11,973 nt of DNA from Thermoplasmata archaeon (GTDB lineage Archaea; Thermoplasmatota; E2; UBA202; JdFR-43): assembly GCA_021161135.1 (NCBI GenBank), contig JAGHBD010000081.1, forward strand, positions 1-11,973. The letters run 5' to 3'. Shown piece by piece: positions 1 to 8,100 of the stretch. Position numbers and translations under genes: made by a program. Below the pieces are notes generated by a model. That model worked only from the letters and a program-made list of their open reading frames with translations, did not search any database and had not been told where the DNA came from. Numbering within the stretch: the first letter of the stretch is position 1; each line of letters opens with the position of its first letter.

Positions 1-972
1 CTTATTACTCTTCCGGGCATTGCCTTCATGCTTCTCCGCTTTTTACCCCTGGAAGGAACTCCTCTTGAATTTTTTGTGAAGCCTGCTGAGGAGGGAGGGA
101 TTAATGCATATTTTCCTGTAACTCTATTCATTTTATGGGGCGTCGCTGCCGCCGTTTCTCTCTATTGCCTGAAAACATATACGCCATATAAGAGAATAAG
201 AGATGATATAAAGGAAATGGAAAAGGAATTTGCTGATTCTCTTTATGTTCTTGGAAAGAGAATCATGGAAGGTCGCCCAGCTGAGGAGGCATTTCATTAT
301 GCTTCCGAAACTCTGGAGGGCTCAAAAATGGGAGAAGTTTTTCGTCAAACTGCTTTCAATCTTCTTTCGATGAGAATGAACAGCAGCGAAGCCCTTTTTG
401 ACAAAAAATTCGGCTCTCTTAAGCACGTTTATTCGGATAGAATCCGTGCCATAATGCGTTTATTTGTTGAGGGTGTTAAAAAGAGTTATGTGGCTGCTGG
501 TGTGGCGATAGTAAAAATAGCGGATCACTTAAAGCAGCTGCAGGATGTGGAGAAAAATATAAGAAATGCACTGGGCGTGCTAACTTCAACCCTCCGCACA
601 ACAGCAACCTTATTTGCCCCAATAATTGCAGGAGTAACACTTGGAATAACAAAGTTGATTTCCAATATACTCAATAACATGAATTTACAATCCATGACAA
701 CAGCAATTGCAAATGAAACCGAAAATACTCTTTTTGGCAGCATGAAATTCTACATAATGGATGTCTCGCCCGAAATTTTTGTTTTGGTAATAGGAATCTA
801 TATTATCCAGCTTGTTTTCTTGCTAATCAGATTTGCCAATGGTATAGATGAGGGAGACGATAAAATTCAATTCATGTACAATCTTGGCAAATCACTGCCA
901 GTAGCCATTGCATTTTTCAGCATAGTAACGATATTTTCCATGATAATATTTCAGGGAATGTCTCCAGTGTAA
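1..972 (+). CDS. Type II secretion F / FlaJ-TadC-like membrane protein, C-terminal part
   Basis: The reading frame is already open at base 1, so the gene starts left of the window; the ATG at 28 is internal or at best an alternative. FlaJ/TadC proteins are the membrane platform that works with a FlaI/PilB-type ATPase to assemble archaella or type IV-like pili. Counting from base 1, the part seen has membrane segments near residues 1-17, 38-58, 201-225, 258-280 and 299-319. Between the second and third lies a long charged cytoplasmic stretch of the T2SF type, followed by the small-residue helix with 'FAPIIAGVTLGITKL'. Full-length archaeal FlaJ-like proteins are about 550 residues, so roughly the last 320 are here. 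No ATPase or pilin gene is visible, so archaellum versus pilus cannot be decided. The last 22 bases overlap the convergent phosphoesterase gene. Confidence 0.8.
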   Translation, partial: LITLPGIAFMLLRFLPLEGTPLEFFVKPAEEGGINAYFPVTLFILWGVAAAVSLYCLKTYTPYKRIRDDIKEMEKEFADSLYVLGKRIMEGRPAEEAFHYASETLEGSKMGEVFRQTAFNLLSMRMNSSEALFDKKFGSLKHVYSDRIRAIMRLFVEGVKKSYVAAGVAIVKIADHLKQLQDVEKNIRNALGVLTSTLRTTATLFAPIIAGVTLGITKLISNILNNMNLQSMTTAIANETENTLFGSMKFYIMDVSPEIFVLVIGIYIIQLVFLLIRFANGIDEGDDKIQFMYNLGKSLPVAIAFFSIVTIFSMIIFQGMSPV

Positions 973-1679
973 TCTAAAATTTTCCTTTCCTCGCCACTCT
1001 CCACATTAATTTCCATCATCTCCACCCTATTTTCTGCAATCCTGAAAAGATTAAACGACGGATACGATTTTCCTTTAAGGCGACGCGAGCAGGCGGTGCC
1101 AGCAGCGATGAAATAAGTGTTTTCAAGTTTCCATACCCATGGAAGATGTTTATGGCCTGATAAAACAAAATTTATGCCGAGTTCTATACAAAGATTAAGC
1201 ACATCTCCTGCATCTATCGGAATGTTTCTTTCTCTGCCTGTTCCGGGTATTGGAATGAGGTGGTGATGGAGGGCAAGAAATTTCAGCCCTTCCCCTTCCA
1301 TTTTCTCCCTTATAAGTCCATAATTTTCTCTTCCTATGTGTCCATCATCTATGTCTGGCTCACTGGAATCGATGCCGAGCAGCGTTATCCCATTTCCTTT
1401 ATAAAATGGGTAACGGGTGCCAAAAATTTCCTCAAAAATTTCATACCCTTTATTTCTTGCATCATGGTTGCCTGGCACAACAATTTTTCTTGCTTTTATT
1501 TTATCCAGAAATCTTTTTGCTATCTCATATTCATGTATGTATCCATCATCTGTAATGTCACCTGTTACAACAACAATATCTGGTTTTTTCTCATCAAGTA
1601 TTTTTATAAGATTTTCTCCCCACTCTGGCACAAAATTTTTTCCTGTGAGGTGCAAATCTGAAATATGGGCTAGAATCAT
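951..1679 (-). CDS. Calcineurin-like metallophosphoesterase (CpdA/Icc-like)
   Basis: This 242-residue enzyme carries the full two-metal phosphoesterase signature: D8-x-H10, G40-D41, G70-N-H-D73, a His run at 138-140 and G175-H-K-H178. These residues bind two metal ions that hydrolyse phosphomonoesters or diesters. The compact length and order resemble the CpdA/Icc cyclic-nucleotide phosphodiesterase group, but the substrate cannot be read from sequence. There is no signal peptide, so it should be cytosolic. Its ATG overlaps the stop of rtcA as ATGA. Just upstream, bases 1684-1691 read GGTGGTGA on the coding strand, a near-consensus Shine-Dalgarno four bases from the ATG. It should therefore be the second gene of an rtcA transcript. 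Its 3' end runs 22 bases into the convergent T2SF gene. A role in RNA-end processing with RtcA is only an inference from this pairing. Confidence 0.9.
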   Translation of the reverse strand: MILAHISDLHLTGKNFVPEWGENLIKILDEKKPDIVVVTGDITDDGYIHEYEIAKRFLDKIKARKIVVPGNHDARNKGYEIFEEIFGTRYPFYKGNGITLLGIDSSEPDIDDGHIGRENYGLIREKMEGEGLKFLALHHHLIPIPGTGRERNIPIDAGDVLNLCIELGINFVLSGHKHLPWVWKLENTYFIAAGTACSRRLKGKSYPSFNLFRIAENRVEMMEINVESGEERKILDYTGDIP

Positions 1680-2683
1680 TTTCTCACCACCTTTACTTTA
1701 TAAATTCCATTCTTTTTTACCTCAAAATTTACATCAATGAATTTTTTTATTAGCCACATAAGTGTTTCAGCATGCCTGCTTATCTCCCTGCATCTAAATT
1801 CGCCGCCTCCTGCCATGACAATATATGGAAGCATTTGGTCCACCGCATTTACATCCAAGTCAGCATTTGCTTTTATCTCTGCAATGAGTTTTTTAGCTGC
1901 CTCCATACCAACTTTCTCTGCTGGCTTGCCTTTCTCGCCCAACGAATCTGCGCCTAAAATTTTGCCTTTAGTCCATACAACGATGCCCACACCTGAGCAG
2001 GCGGCGGAAGTTTCCTCAATCATTATGTTTGCATTCATTTTTTGTTTGCCGAATTCTTCCAGCGAAGCCTTTTTGATGCGCTCTGCGATGGCGGTAGGAA
2101 GATTTGCTATATTTACTATGCCTTCTATGCCTTCTATGCTTTCATCAAAGGAAAGTTTGTTTAATCTGTCACATGGCTCAATAAAAATTTCCACTTCTCC
2201 TCCGCCTACAGGGTAATAGCCACGCCTGTTTAAATATGCTTCGATACTAACTCCCATTTTTCTGAGCAATTCAACAATAACATTCTGGAAATAGTCCCAT
2301 GGGGGCGACCATTTCACATCCGTTCCTCCCTTCAAAATCAAATGGGTTTGGCGTTTTGCGAAAATGGAAGGGAGCAGACAAGCCTGCAACACAAGAGTTA
2401 TACTTCCAGCTGTGCCAATATCAAATTCAAATTCTCCCCCTTCAAGCTCGCCTGGATAAAATTCTATGGATTTTGAACCGAGGGAAAGATTCTTTACGTT
2501 GGCATTGCATATTTTCGCAACACTTTCTATTCCCACCATATGCTGCCTTCTGAGCCCCGGATTAGGACGATTTGCTCTTATGTTGAAAACTTTAACTGGT
2601 TTCTTCGTTAATGCCGCCAATGCAATACTCATGCGGAGTATTTGTCCTCCTCCTTCGCCATAACTTCCATCAATTTCAATCAT
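1676..2683 (-). CDS. rtcA: RNA 3'-terminal phosphate cyclase
   Basis: RtcA uses ATP to convert an RNA 3'-phosphate into a 2',3'-cyclic phosphate by way of an adenylylated histidine. The 335-residue length matches the family. Diagnostic features are the N-terminal 'DGSYGEGGGQILR' (5-17), the 'GTAGS' segment near 90-94, 'GGTDVKWSPPWDY' in the middle, the 'PVGGGEVE' loop, and C-terminal 'RHAETLMWLI'. H304 there corresponds to the catalytic His309 of E. coli RtcA. The start at 2683 is supported by the conserved N-terminus and by a TATA box 27 bases upstream, so the mRNA is probably leaderless. The gene overlaps the downstream phosphoesterase by four bases. An internal IEGIEG repeat (about residues 182-187) comes from a short nine-base tandem repeat near 2116-2145. 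No RtcB or RtcR gene is in the window. Confidence 0.96.
   Translation of the reverse strand: MIEIDGSYGEGGGQILRMSIALAALTKKPVKVFNIRANRPNPGLRRQHMVGIESVAKICNANVKNLSLGSKSIEFYPGELEGGEFEFDIGTAGSITLVLQACLLPSIFAKRQTHLILKGGTDVKWSPPWDYFQNVIVELLRKMGVSIEAYLNRRGYYPVGGGEVEIFIEPCDRLNKLSFDESIEGIEGIVNIANLPTAIAERIKKASLEEFGKQKMNANIMIEETSAACSGVGIVVWTKGKILGADSLGEKGKPAEKVGMEAAKKLIAEIKANADLDVNAVDQMLPYIVMAGGGEFRCREISRHAETLMWLIKKFIDVNFEVKKNGIYKVKVVRK
1684..1691 (-). promoter_or_regulatory. Shine-Dalgarno of the phosphoesterase gene
   Basis: The coding strand reads GGTGGTGA, one mismatch from GGAGGTGA, four bases before the ATG. It lies inside the last codons of rtcA and supports the ATG at 1679 with coupled translation. 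Confidence 0.5.
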
Positions 2684-2706
2684 CTTATTGGTAAAGGATA
2701 AGGCGA

Positions 2707-2713
2707 TTTATAC
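2707..2713 (-). promoter_or_regulatory. TATA box of rtcA
   Basis: The coding strand reads GTATAAA, centred 27 bases upstream of the rtcA ATG, in the 39-base gap after the cinA stop. This spacing puts transcription start at or next to the A of the ATG, suggesting a leaderless message separate from cinA. Confidence 0.55.
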
Positions 2714-2722
2714 ATTTTGAAT

Positions 2723-3196
2723 TCATTCCCATCCCTTTTCCAGATATTCCAGAAGCATGCCTAAGGCAGCTTTAGCAAAATTTTCCTTATTTTCCAGCCT
2801 ATCTCCTTGAAAAAGGAAACGCTTTGCCTTTACGCCTTCTGGAGTGGCTATTCCAGCATATACAAGTCCCACTGGTTTCGTTGCCGTGCCGCCGCCTGGG
2901 CCAGCTATTCCAGTTGTTGCTATAGCAACATCAACGCCAAGCAGATTTCTTACGCCATTTGCCATTTCTTTTGCAGTTTGTTCTGAAACGGCTCCATATT
3001 TTTTCAATGTTTCTTCCTTTACTCCGAGAACCTTCATTTTAACTTCATTGCTGTATGCAACAATGCCTCCTTTAAAATATTCGGAACTTCCTGGAATGTT
3101 TGTGAGTTTATGGGCTATGAGACCGCCGGTGCATGATTCGGCAGTTGCTACCCATAATTTTTTTTCTTTTAATAACTCAGCAATTTTTTCAAGCAT
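2723..3196 (-). CDS. CinA C-terminal-type nicotinamide-nucleotide amidase (PncC-like)
   Basis: This stand-alone CinA C-terminal domain probably deamidates nicotinamide mononucleotide to nicotinic acid mononucleotide, recycling pyridine nucleotides. With the start at 3196 it has 157 residues, the usual length, and opens with the typical '[14 protein letters not shown]'. The signature 'ATAESCTGG' (17-25) holds the catalytic serine S21, followed by '[15 protein letters not shown]' (36-50) and '[11 protein letters not shown]' (94-104). The N-terminal COG1058 domain of full CinA is absent, which is common in archaea. The start is not settled. An ATG at 3235 would add a 13-residue hydrophobic stretch that is not typical of the family, yet the only TATA-like sequence (3253-3263) sits at leaderless distance from that ATG. 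I prefer 3196 from protein alignment memory. The stop is 39 bases from rtcA, which has its own promoter. Confidence 0.9.
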   Translation of the reverse strand: MLEKIAELLKEKKLWVATAESCTGGLIAHKLTNIPGSSEYFKGGIVAYSNEVKMKVLGVKEETLKKYGAVSEQTAKEMANGVRNLLGVDVAIATTGIAGPGGGTATKPVGLVYAGIATPEGVKAKRFLFQGDRLENKENFAKAALGMLLEYLEKGWE

Positions 3197-3252
3197 GGTG
3201 ATAATAAATATGACGAGGGGAAAAAGGTTTCTCATACACAATATCTATTTTC

Positions 3253-3263
3253 CCATATTTTTC
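3253..3263 (-). promoter_or_regulatory. Possible TATA box of the cinA-type gene
   Basis: The coding strand reads GGAAAAATATG-like AT-rich sequence centred about 62 bases before the preferred ATG at 3196 and 23 bases before the alternative ATG at 3235. It lies in the 143-base gap 3197-3339, where I see no other gene. It is a weak match and the only candidate. Confidence 0.25.
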
Positions 3264-3339
3264 CGAAATGGGCGATTAATTTTCCTCCATAGGTGCATTT
3301 TCTGGATGCCAATATATGCATTTCCAAATAATGGAAGCA

Positions 3340-4584
3340 TCATATCTCATACGGCTGCATAGCAGGACGCCAGTCGAGGTAGAACCAAGGCAAATCAAGA
3401 AGGAAAAGATTTGTTACAAACCACAAATGCCCTGTTATTGGTTTAGGTAAAGGAACTTTCCAATCACTCCAGTAATTGGAAAGCCATGTGTTGTGCAGAG
3501 GAAAAAGAGGATTTCTATCCCATAGCCAAAATGATTGCCTGAACCATGCATTTTTGCCATTATCAATTAGATTATTCATAATAAAGTAATTCTTTCTACC
3601 AAGTTCCAAATAGATTCCTACTTCATTTTGGGAAATATTATTTTTTATTACACGATTTTCCTTGTTTTCGCTCCACGGGATTCGCATGCTGCCAACTACA
3701 CAAATTCCCCACAAATTCCCATAAATTTCATTTTCGGAAATAGTACAATATGAAGAGTCCCAAAGTACTACACCCCCATATGAATGATGATGTATGCTAT
3801 TGTTGGATATTGTGACATTAGATAGATCATAAACGATGATTCCATACTGATAATTATAATAAACGTTGTTAAACGAAATTGTGGAGTTTTCTGTAAGACC
3901 CAAATTAATTCCATCCTGATTTTTTGTTATGTTATTGTATGAAATGACACAGTTGGAGCAAATATCAATATTGATGCCCACATCATCGTTATAAGAAACT
4001 TGATTATGTATCGCCTTTACAGATGATGATTTCCATAGAGAGATCCCTATCTCTCCGCTTTCCTTTACAGTATTGTTTATAATTTCGCAATTCTGCGTAT
4101 TTCTTATCTCAAGTGCTGCATATCTCGTTGAATTCTCCAAAGGATTTGCTCTCAAAATTTCATTATTTTCTATGAGGCAATAGTTAGAGTTCTTAATCAC
4201 CACTCCTCTTCCATACATGACAACGAAATTTTTGAATGTGCAGTTGTTCGCCTCTATTATCACAACCTTCTCTTCCTCATTCATGCTTCCATTTATAACT
4301 GGCTTTTCCCCATCTTCTATTATTCCAATCAACGAAATGCTTTTATCTACTACAATGCTTTCCTTATATTCTTTCGGATAAACATAAATGATGCATCCAT
4401 CCTGTGCTTCATTTATTGCATCCTGAATGTTTGTGTAATTTCCTTCGCCGTCTCCGCCTACATAAAAAATGCCGCCTGCATTTGTGGCTGTTGAAACATT
4501 TTTGCTATTTATGTTTATGAATGGAATGAATAGAAGAAAAGAGATTGCCAGTACAACCCATTTTCTCATGTTTTTATATTTCAT
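3340..4584 (-). CDS. Secreted right-handed beta-helix (NosD-like) protein
   Basis: This is a 414-residue exported protein of unknown substrate. Residues 1-27 form a signal peptide: a basic start, then a hydrophobic core at about 9-24. A 'GNYTNIQDAINEAQDGCIIYV' type opening (48-68) is the usual entry to parallel beta-helix domains. From about 105 to 345 come many PbH1-like turns with Asn ladders such as 'NCxIxNNxI'. The end has a 'NYWSDW' motif (370-375), which closes many archaeal NosD-like proteins. At least eight N-x-S/T sequons suggest surface glycosylation. No C-terminal membrane anchor is visible. NosD proper helps copper-centre assembly in nitrous oxide reductase, but the other nos genes are absent, so a carbohydrate-binding or surface role is likelier. 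An ATG at 4569 is an equally good start for the signal peptide. It is divergent from the next gene. Confidence 0.85.
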   Translation of the reverse strand: MKYKNMRKWVVLAISFLLFIPFININSKNVSTATNAGGIFYVGGDGEGNYTNIQDAINEAQDGCIIYVYPKEYKESIVVDKSISLIGIIEDGEKPVINGSMNEEEKVVIIEANNCTFKNFVVMYGRGVVIKNSNYCLIENNEILRANPLENSTRYAALEIRNTQNCEIINNTVKESGEIGISLWKSSSVKAIHNQVSYNDDVGINIDICSNCVISYNNITKNQDGINLGLTENSTISFNNVYYNYQYGIIVYDLSNVTISNNSIHHHSYGGVVLWDSSYCTISENEIYGNLWGICVVGSMRIPWSENKENRVIKNNISQNEVGIYLELGRKNYFIMNNLIDNGKNAWFRQSFWLWDRNPLFPLHNTWLSNYWSDWKVPLPKPITGHLWFVTNLFLLDLPWFYLDWRPAMQPYEI

Positions 4585-4661
4585 TTTGCCTTAAATTCAT
4601 TGCTATCATACTTTACTGACTGACTCAATAAACTTTATATACAATCTTCGTTTGAATGCTC
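4585..4661. promoter_or_regulatory. Divergent promoter region
   Basis: This 77-base gap separates the beta-helix gene (-) from the small SecB-like gene (+). The plus side has a clear TATA box. On the minus side only weak candidates exist: AAGTATGATA near 4604-4613 for the ATG at 4584, or AATTTAAGG near 4589-4597 for the ATG at 4569. A repeated ACTGACTGACTCA lies at 4615-4627 between the two, and could be a regulator site, but this is untested. Confidence 0.45.
4634..4641 (+). promoter_or_regulatory. TATA box of the SecB-like gene
   Basis: A perfect TTTATATA is centred 24.5 bases before the ATG at 4662. This is the best TATA match in the window and predicts a leaderless or nearly leaderless mRNA starting at that codon. 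Confidence 0.65.
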
Positions 4662-5093
4662 ATGAGAGTAAAGAATATGGAAGTAAGGAGCATAGAAGCG
4701 AAAAGATTCATAAAAGATATTTCTCGCCCCATGAATATAAGAATAGATCACAATAGCAGCGTTGTTTCATTTTCATATAAAGGCGGAGAAGAGGCAGAAG
4801 TGGAATTTGAGTATGTTACTAGCTATGGTGCATTAGGGATAATAAAATTTGAGGGCGGTCTTATATTTGAAGATGATAAGGCGAAGGAAATTGCAGAAAG
4901 ATGGCAGAGCAAAAAAAATATGCCAAATGAGGTTGCATCTCATATTCATACAGCCATAATGCATTACTGTGTTCCTCAAGCTGTCATGATAGCGAGAGAA
5001 CTCAAATTACCGCCTCCTATTCCATTGCCCCAAATTAAGTTTGAAAAGGGAGGGGCAAAGGGAAAGGATAGATTTGGGCCGGAAGTTGCATAA
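4662..5093 (+). CDS. Conserved archaeal protein, possibly SecB-like
   Basis: A soluble protein of 143 residues with no signal peptide or membrane segment. Residues 24-70 look like antiparallel beta strands, including 'VVSFSYKGG' and 'EAEVEFEYVTSYGALGIIKFEGG'. A helix covers about 72-82 and another about 90-113, leading to a striking proline motif 'LPPPIPLP' (116-123). The tail (127-143) is Lys/Gly-rich and probably disordered. The strand-helix order, with a hydrophobic-proline segment after the last helix, recalls SecB, whose chains end in a similar 'FPxLxLAPVNF' segment; archaeal SecB-like proteins have been proposed. This is a fold-level impression, not a confident match, and the role could be quite different. 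The ATG at 4662 was chosen from the TATA spacing; 4656 and 4677 are alternatives. ileS follows 32 bases later with its own promoter. Confidence 0.75.
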   Translation: MRVKNMEVRSIEAKRFIKDISRPMNIRIDHNSSVVSFSYKGGEEAEVEFEYVTSYGALGIIKFEGGLIFEDDKAKEIAERWQSKKNMPNEVASHIHTAIMHYCVPQAVMIARELKLPPPIPLPQIKFEKGGAKGKDRFGPEVA

Positions 5094-5103
5094 AATATTT
5101 TAA
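5092..5103 (+). promoter_or_regulatory. TATA box of ileS
   Basis: The stretch AAAATATTTTAA is centred about 28 bases before the ileS ATG, immediately after the stop of the upstream gene. No Shine-Dalgarno precedes the ATG, so ileS mRNA is probably leaderless. Confidence 0.5.
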
Positions 5104-5125
5104 ACGATGCCCATTTCTCCTTCAA

Positions 5126-8100
5126 ATGGATGCTAAAAATTATCCGAGAATGGAAGAAGAGATTCTGGAATACTGGGACAGGAACAGGATTTTTGAGAAG
5201 AGTTTGAAAAACAGGGAAGGATGTAAAAAATTTGTTTTCCTTGAAGGACCACCAACAGCCAACGGATTGCCGCATCCTGGGCATGTTCTAACGAGGACAA
5301 TGAAGGATGTGGTGTTGAGATATAAAACAATGAAGGGCTTTTATGTTGCAAGGAAGGCTGGCTGGGATACACATGGATTGCCAGTTGAAATTGAAGTGGA
5401 AAAGATGCTTGGATTGAAAAACAAGCAGGAAATAGAGGAATATGGAATAGAGAAATTCAATGAAGAATGTAAAAAAAGCGTTTTTAGATATGAGGAGGCA
5501 TGGAAGGAGATGACAAGGCGTGTTGGTTTCTGGATAGATATGGACAATCCATATATCACCCTCGAAAACGACTATATCGAGTCTGTATGGTGGTCTCTTA
5601 AGGAAGCATGGAAAAAAGGTTTGCTGTTTAGAGGCCATAAGGTAACGCCATACTGTCCGAGATGTGGAACAACTTTGTCTTCTCATGAGGTGGCTCAGGG
5701 ATATAAAGAGGTTGAAGATCCTTCCATTTTTGTTAAGTTTAAAATTAAGGGAAAAGATGAATATTTCCTTGCTTGGACAACCACACCATGGACTTTAATC
5801 TCAAATGTGGCATTGGCTGTTCACCCCGACGAGTGGTATATTAAAATAGAATATGAGGGAGAAAAATTAATTCTTGCTGAAGAAAGAGCCGCGATCTTAC
5901 TCAAAGGAAAGGAATACAATGAAATCGATAGGTATAAAGGCAAAGAACTGGAAGGAATTGAATATGAGCCCCTATATAAATTCATTGAGCCAGAAAAGAA
6001 ATGCTGGTTTGTTATACTCGCTGATTTTGTAACCATGGACGAAGGTACAGGTATAGTTCACATTGCCCCAGCCTTTGGAGAAGAAGATTATGAGGCGGGC
6101 AGAAAATATGATTTGCCCATTGTGCAACTCGTAGATTTGGAAGGCAAATTCAAAGAGGAAGTAAAACCATGGGCAGGAAAATTTGTAAAAGATGCAGATA
6201 GAGAGATTATAGAGGATTTGAAAAGTAGGGGGCTTCTTGTAAGTGAACACAAATACAGGCATCAATATCCCTTTTGCTGGAGATGTGATTCACCACTCCT
6301 ATATTATGCAATAGAATCATGGTTCATAGGAATGTCTCGCCTAAGAGAACATCTCGTTAAAAACAATGAGAAGATAAACTGGTATCCTGAGTATATAAAA
6401 CACGGGAGGTTTGGAGAATTCATCAGGGAGGCAAGAGACTGGGCTCTATCGAGGAAGAGATACTGGGGAACGCCATTGCCAATATGGGTATGCGAGAAAT
6501 GTGGGAAAGAGATATGCATTGGAGGCGTGGAGGAATTGAGACAAAAGGCAATTAACTTCCCTGAAAAATTAGATTTACATCGCCCATATGTTGATAAAAT
6601 CCTGCTCAAATGCGAGGAATGTGGCGGGGAGATGAAAAGGGTGGAAGAGGTAATAGATGCATGGTATGACTCTGGCTCTGCCCCATTTGCTCAGTGGCAT
6701 TATCCCTTTGAAAATGAAAAGATATTCGAGGAGAATTTTCCCGCCGATTTTATATGTGAGGCGATTGACCAGACGAGGGGATGGTTTTATTCGTTGCTTG
6801 CCATTTCAACGCTTCTCTTTGATGAGGCACCATATAAAAATGTTCTTACTCTTGGCTTAATCCTCGACGAAAAAGGACAAAAAATGTCGAAAAAGGCTCG
6901 TAATTATGTGGAGCCAACAGAGATATTCCAAAAATATGGTGCAGATGCTTTGCGATGGTATCTTATTTCCGCCTCCCCACCTTGGCAACCTAAGCGTTTT
7001 TATGAAAAGGTTGTTAAAGATGTGCTGAGCAAATTCTTACTCACTCTATGGAATGTTTTTTCATTTTATGAAACATATGCGAAACTGGATGATTTTGATT
7101 ATGGAAGAGATGCTGTGAAATATGAGGAGAGAGAACTTATCGATAAATGGATTTTATCTCGTCTCCACAATTTAATAAAAAATGTTGAAGAAAAGATGGA
7201 AGTTTTTGAGGTTCATAAGGCAGCTAGGATGATAGAAGAATTTGTTATAGAAGATTTAAGCAACTGGTATCTGAGAAATTCAAGGAAAAGATTCTGGAGC
7301 GAAGAAAGGAGCAAAGAAAAAATGGCCGGATATTCAACGCTATATGAGGTGCTTACAACTGTAGCAAAGATAATTGCACCCTTCACACCCTTCATTGCAG
7401 AGAAAATATATCTTGAAATGGAAAAAGGAGAGAGTGTGCATTTATGTGATTATCCACAGAGTAGCAAGGAAATGATTAATGAAGAACTTGAAGAGAGAAT
7501 GGAAACGGTGAGAAAGATAGTGGAGGAAGCAAGGGCTCTTAGAGCCAAGCATGGAATAAAGCTCAGGAGACCATTGAAAGAAATAATAATTGTTGCAGAT
7601 AAAAATCTGGAGGAATTTGCTGGATTAATAAAGGATGAAATAAATGTGAAGAACGTTGTGTTTGCTGCGGAGGATAACCAGTTTAGGGAAGAGGTTGCAA
7701 AACCAAATTATGCGAAACTTGGACCAAAATTCAAGGAGAAGGCGAAGCAGGTGGCGGAGGCAATAGAAAAGGCAGGAAAGGAAATCAGAAAGGTGGAGAT
7801 AGATGGAGAGGAATACGAGCTTAGCGAGGAAGATTTCATAATTGAAAAGAAGGCTAAAGAAGGATATGCTGTGGGAAGCGTGGATGGCATAACAATAGCT
7901 CTCAATCTCATTCAAACACCGGAGCTAATAGCAGAAGGGTTTGCAAGAGAAATAGTCAGGAGAATACAGGAAATGAGAAAAGAGATGAACTTGGAAATGG
8001 AGGAAAGAATAATTGTTGAAATAAATATTGATAGAGAAAAACTCGGAGAGTGGGAGAATTACGTCAAAAATGAGACAAGAAGCGATGAAATAATTTATAA

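Noticed and set aside
2116..2145. Short tandem repeat of a nine-base unit inside rtcA
   Set aside because: It is in frame and simply encodes an I-E-G repeat in a variable loop; no sign of an array or a mobile element.
1737..2216. Open frame opposite rtcA, and similar long open frames opposite ileS and fen1
   Set aside because: They lie antisense to well-conserved genes, have no family-like sequence and no promoter or Shine-Dalgarno; they follow from the codon use of the real genes.
3316..3340. Imperfect hairpin (ATGC-TTCCA / TGGAA-GCAT with an AATAA loop) next to the stop of the beta-helix gene
   Set aside because: The stem has a two-base bulge and no U-tract follows it on the minus strand. 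Archaeal terminators depend mainly on U-tracts, so I do not call a terminator.
3340..4584. True NosD of nitrous oxide reduction
   Set aside because: No nosZ, nosF, nosY or other nos gene is present. The beta-helix architecture is shared by many unrelated surface proteins.
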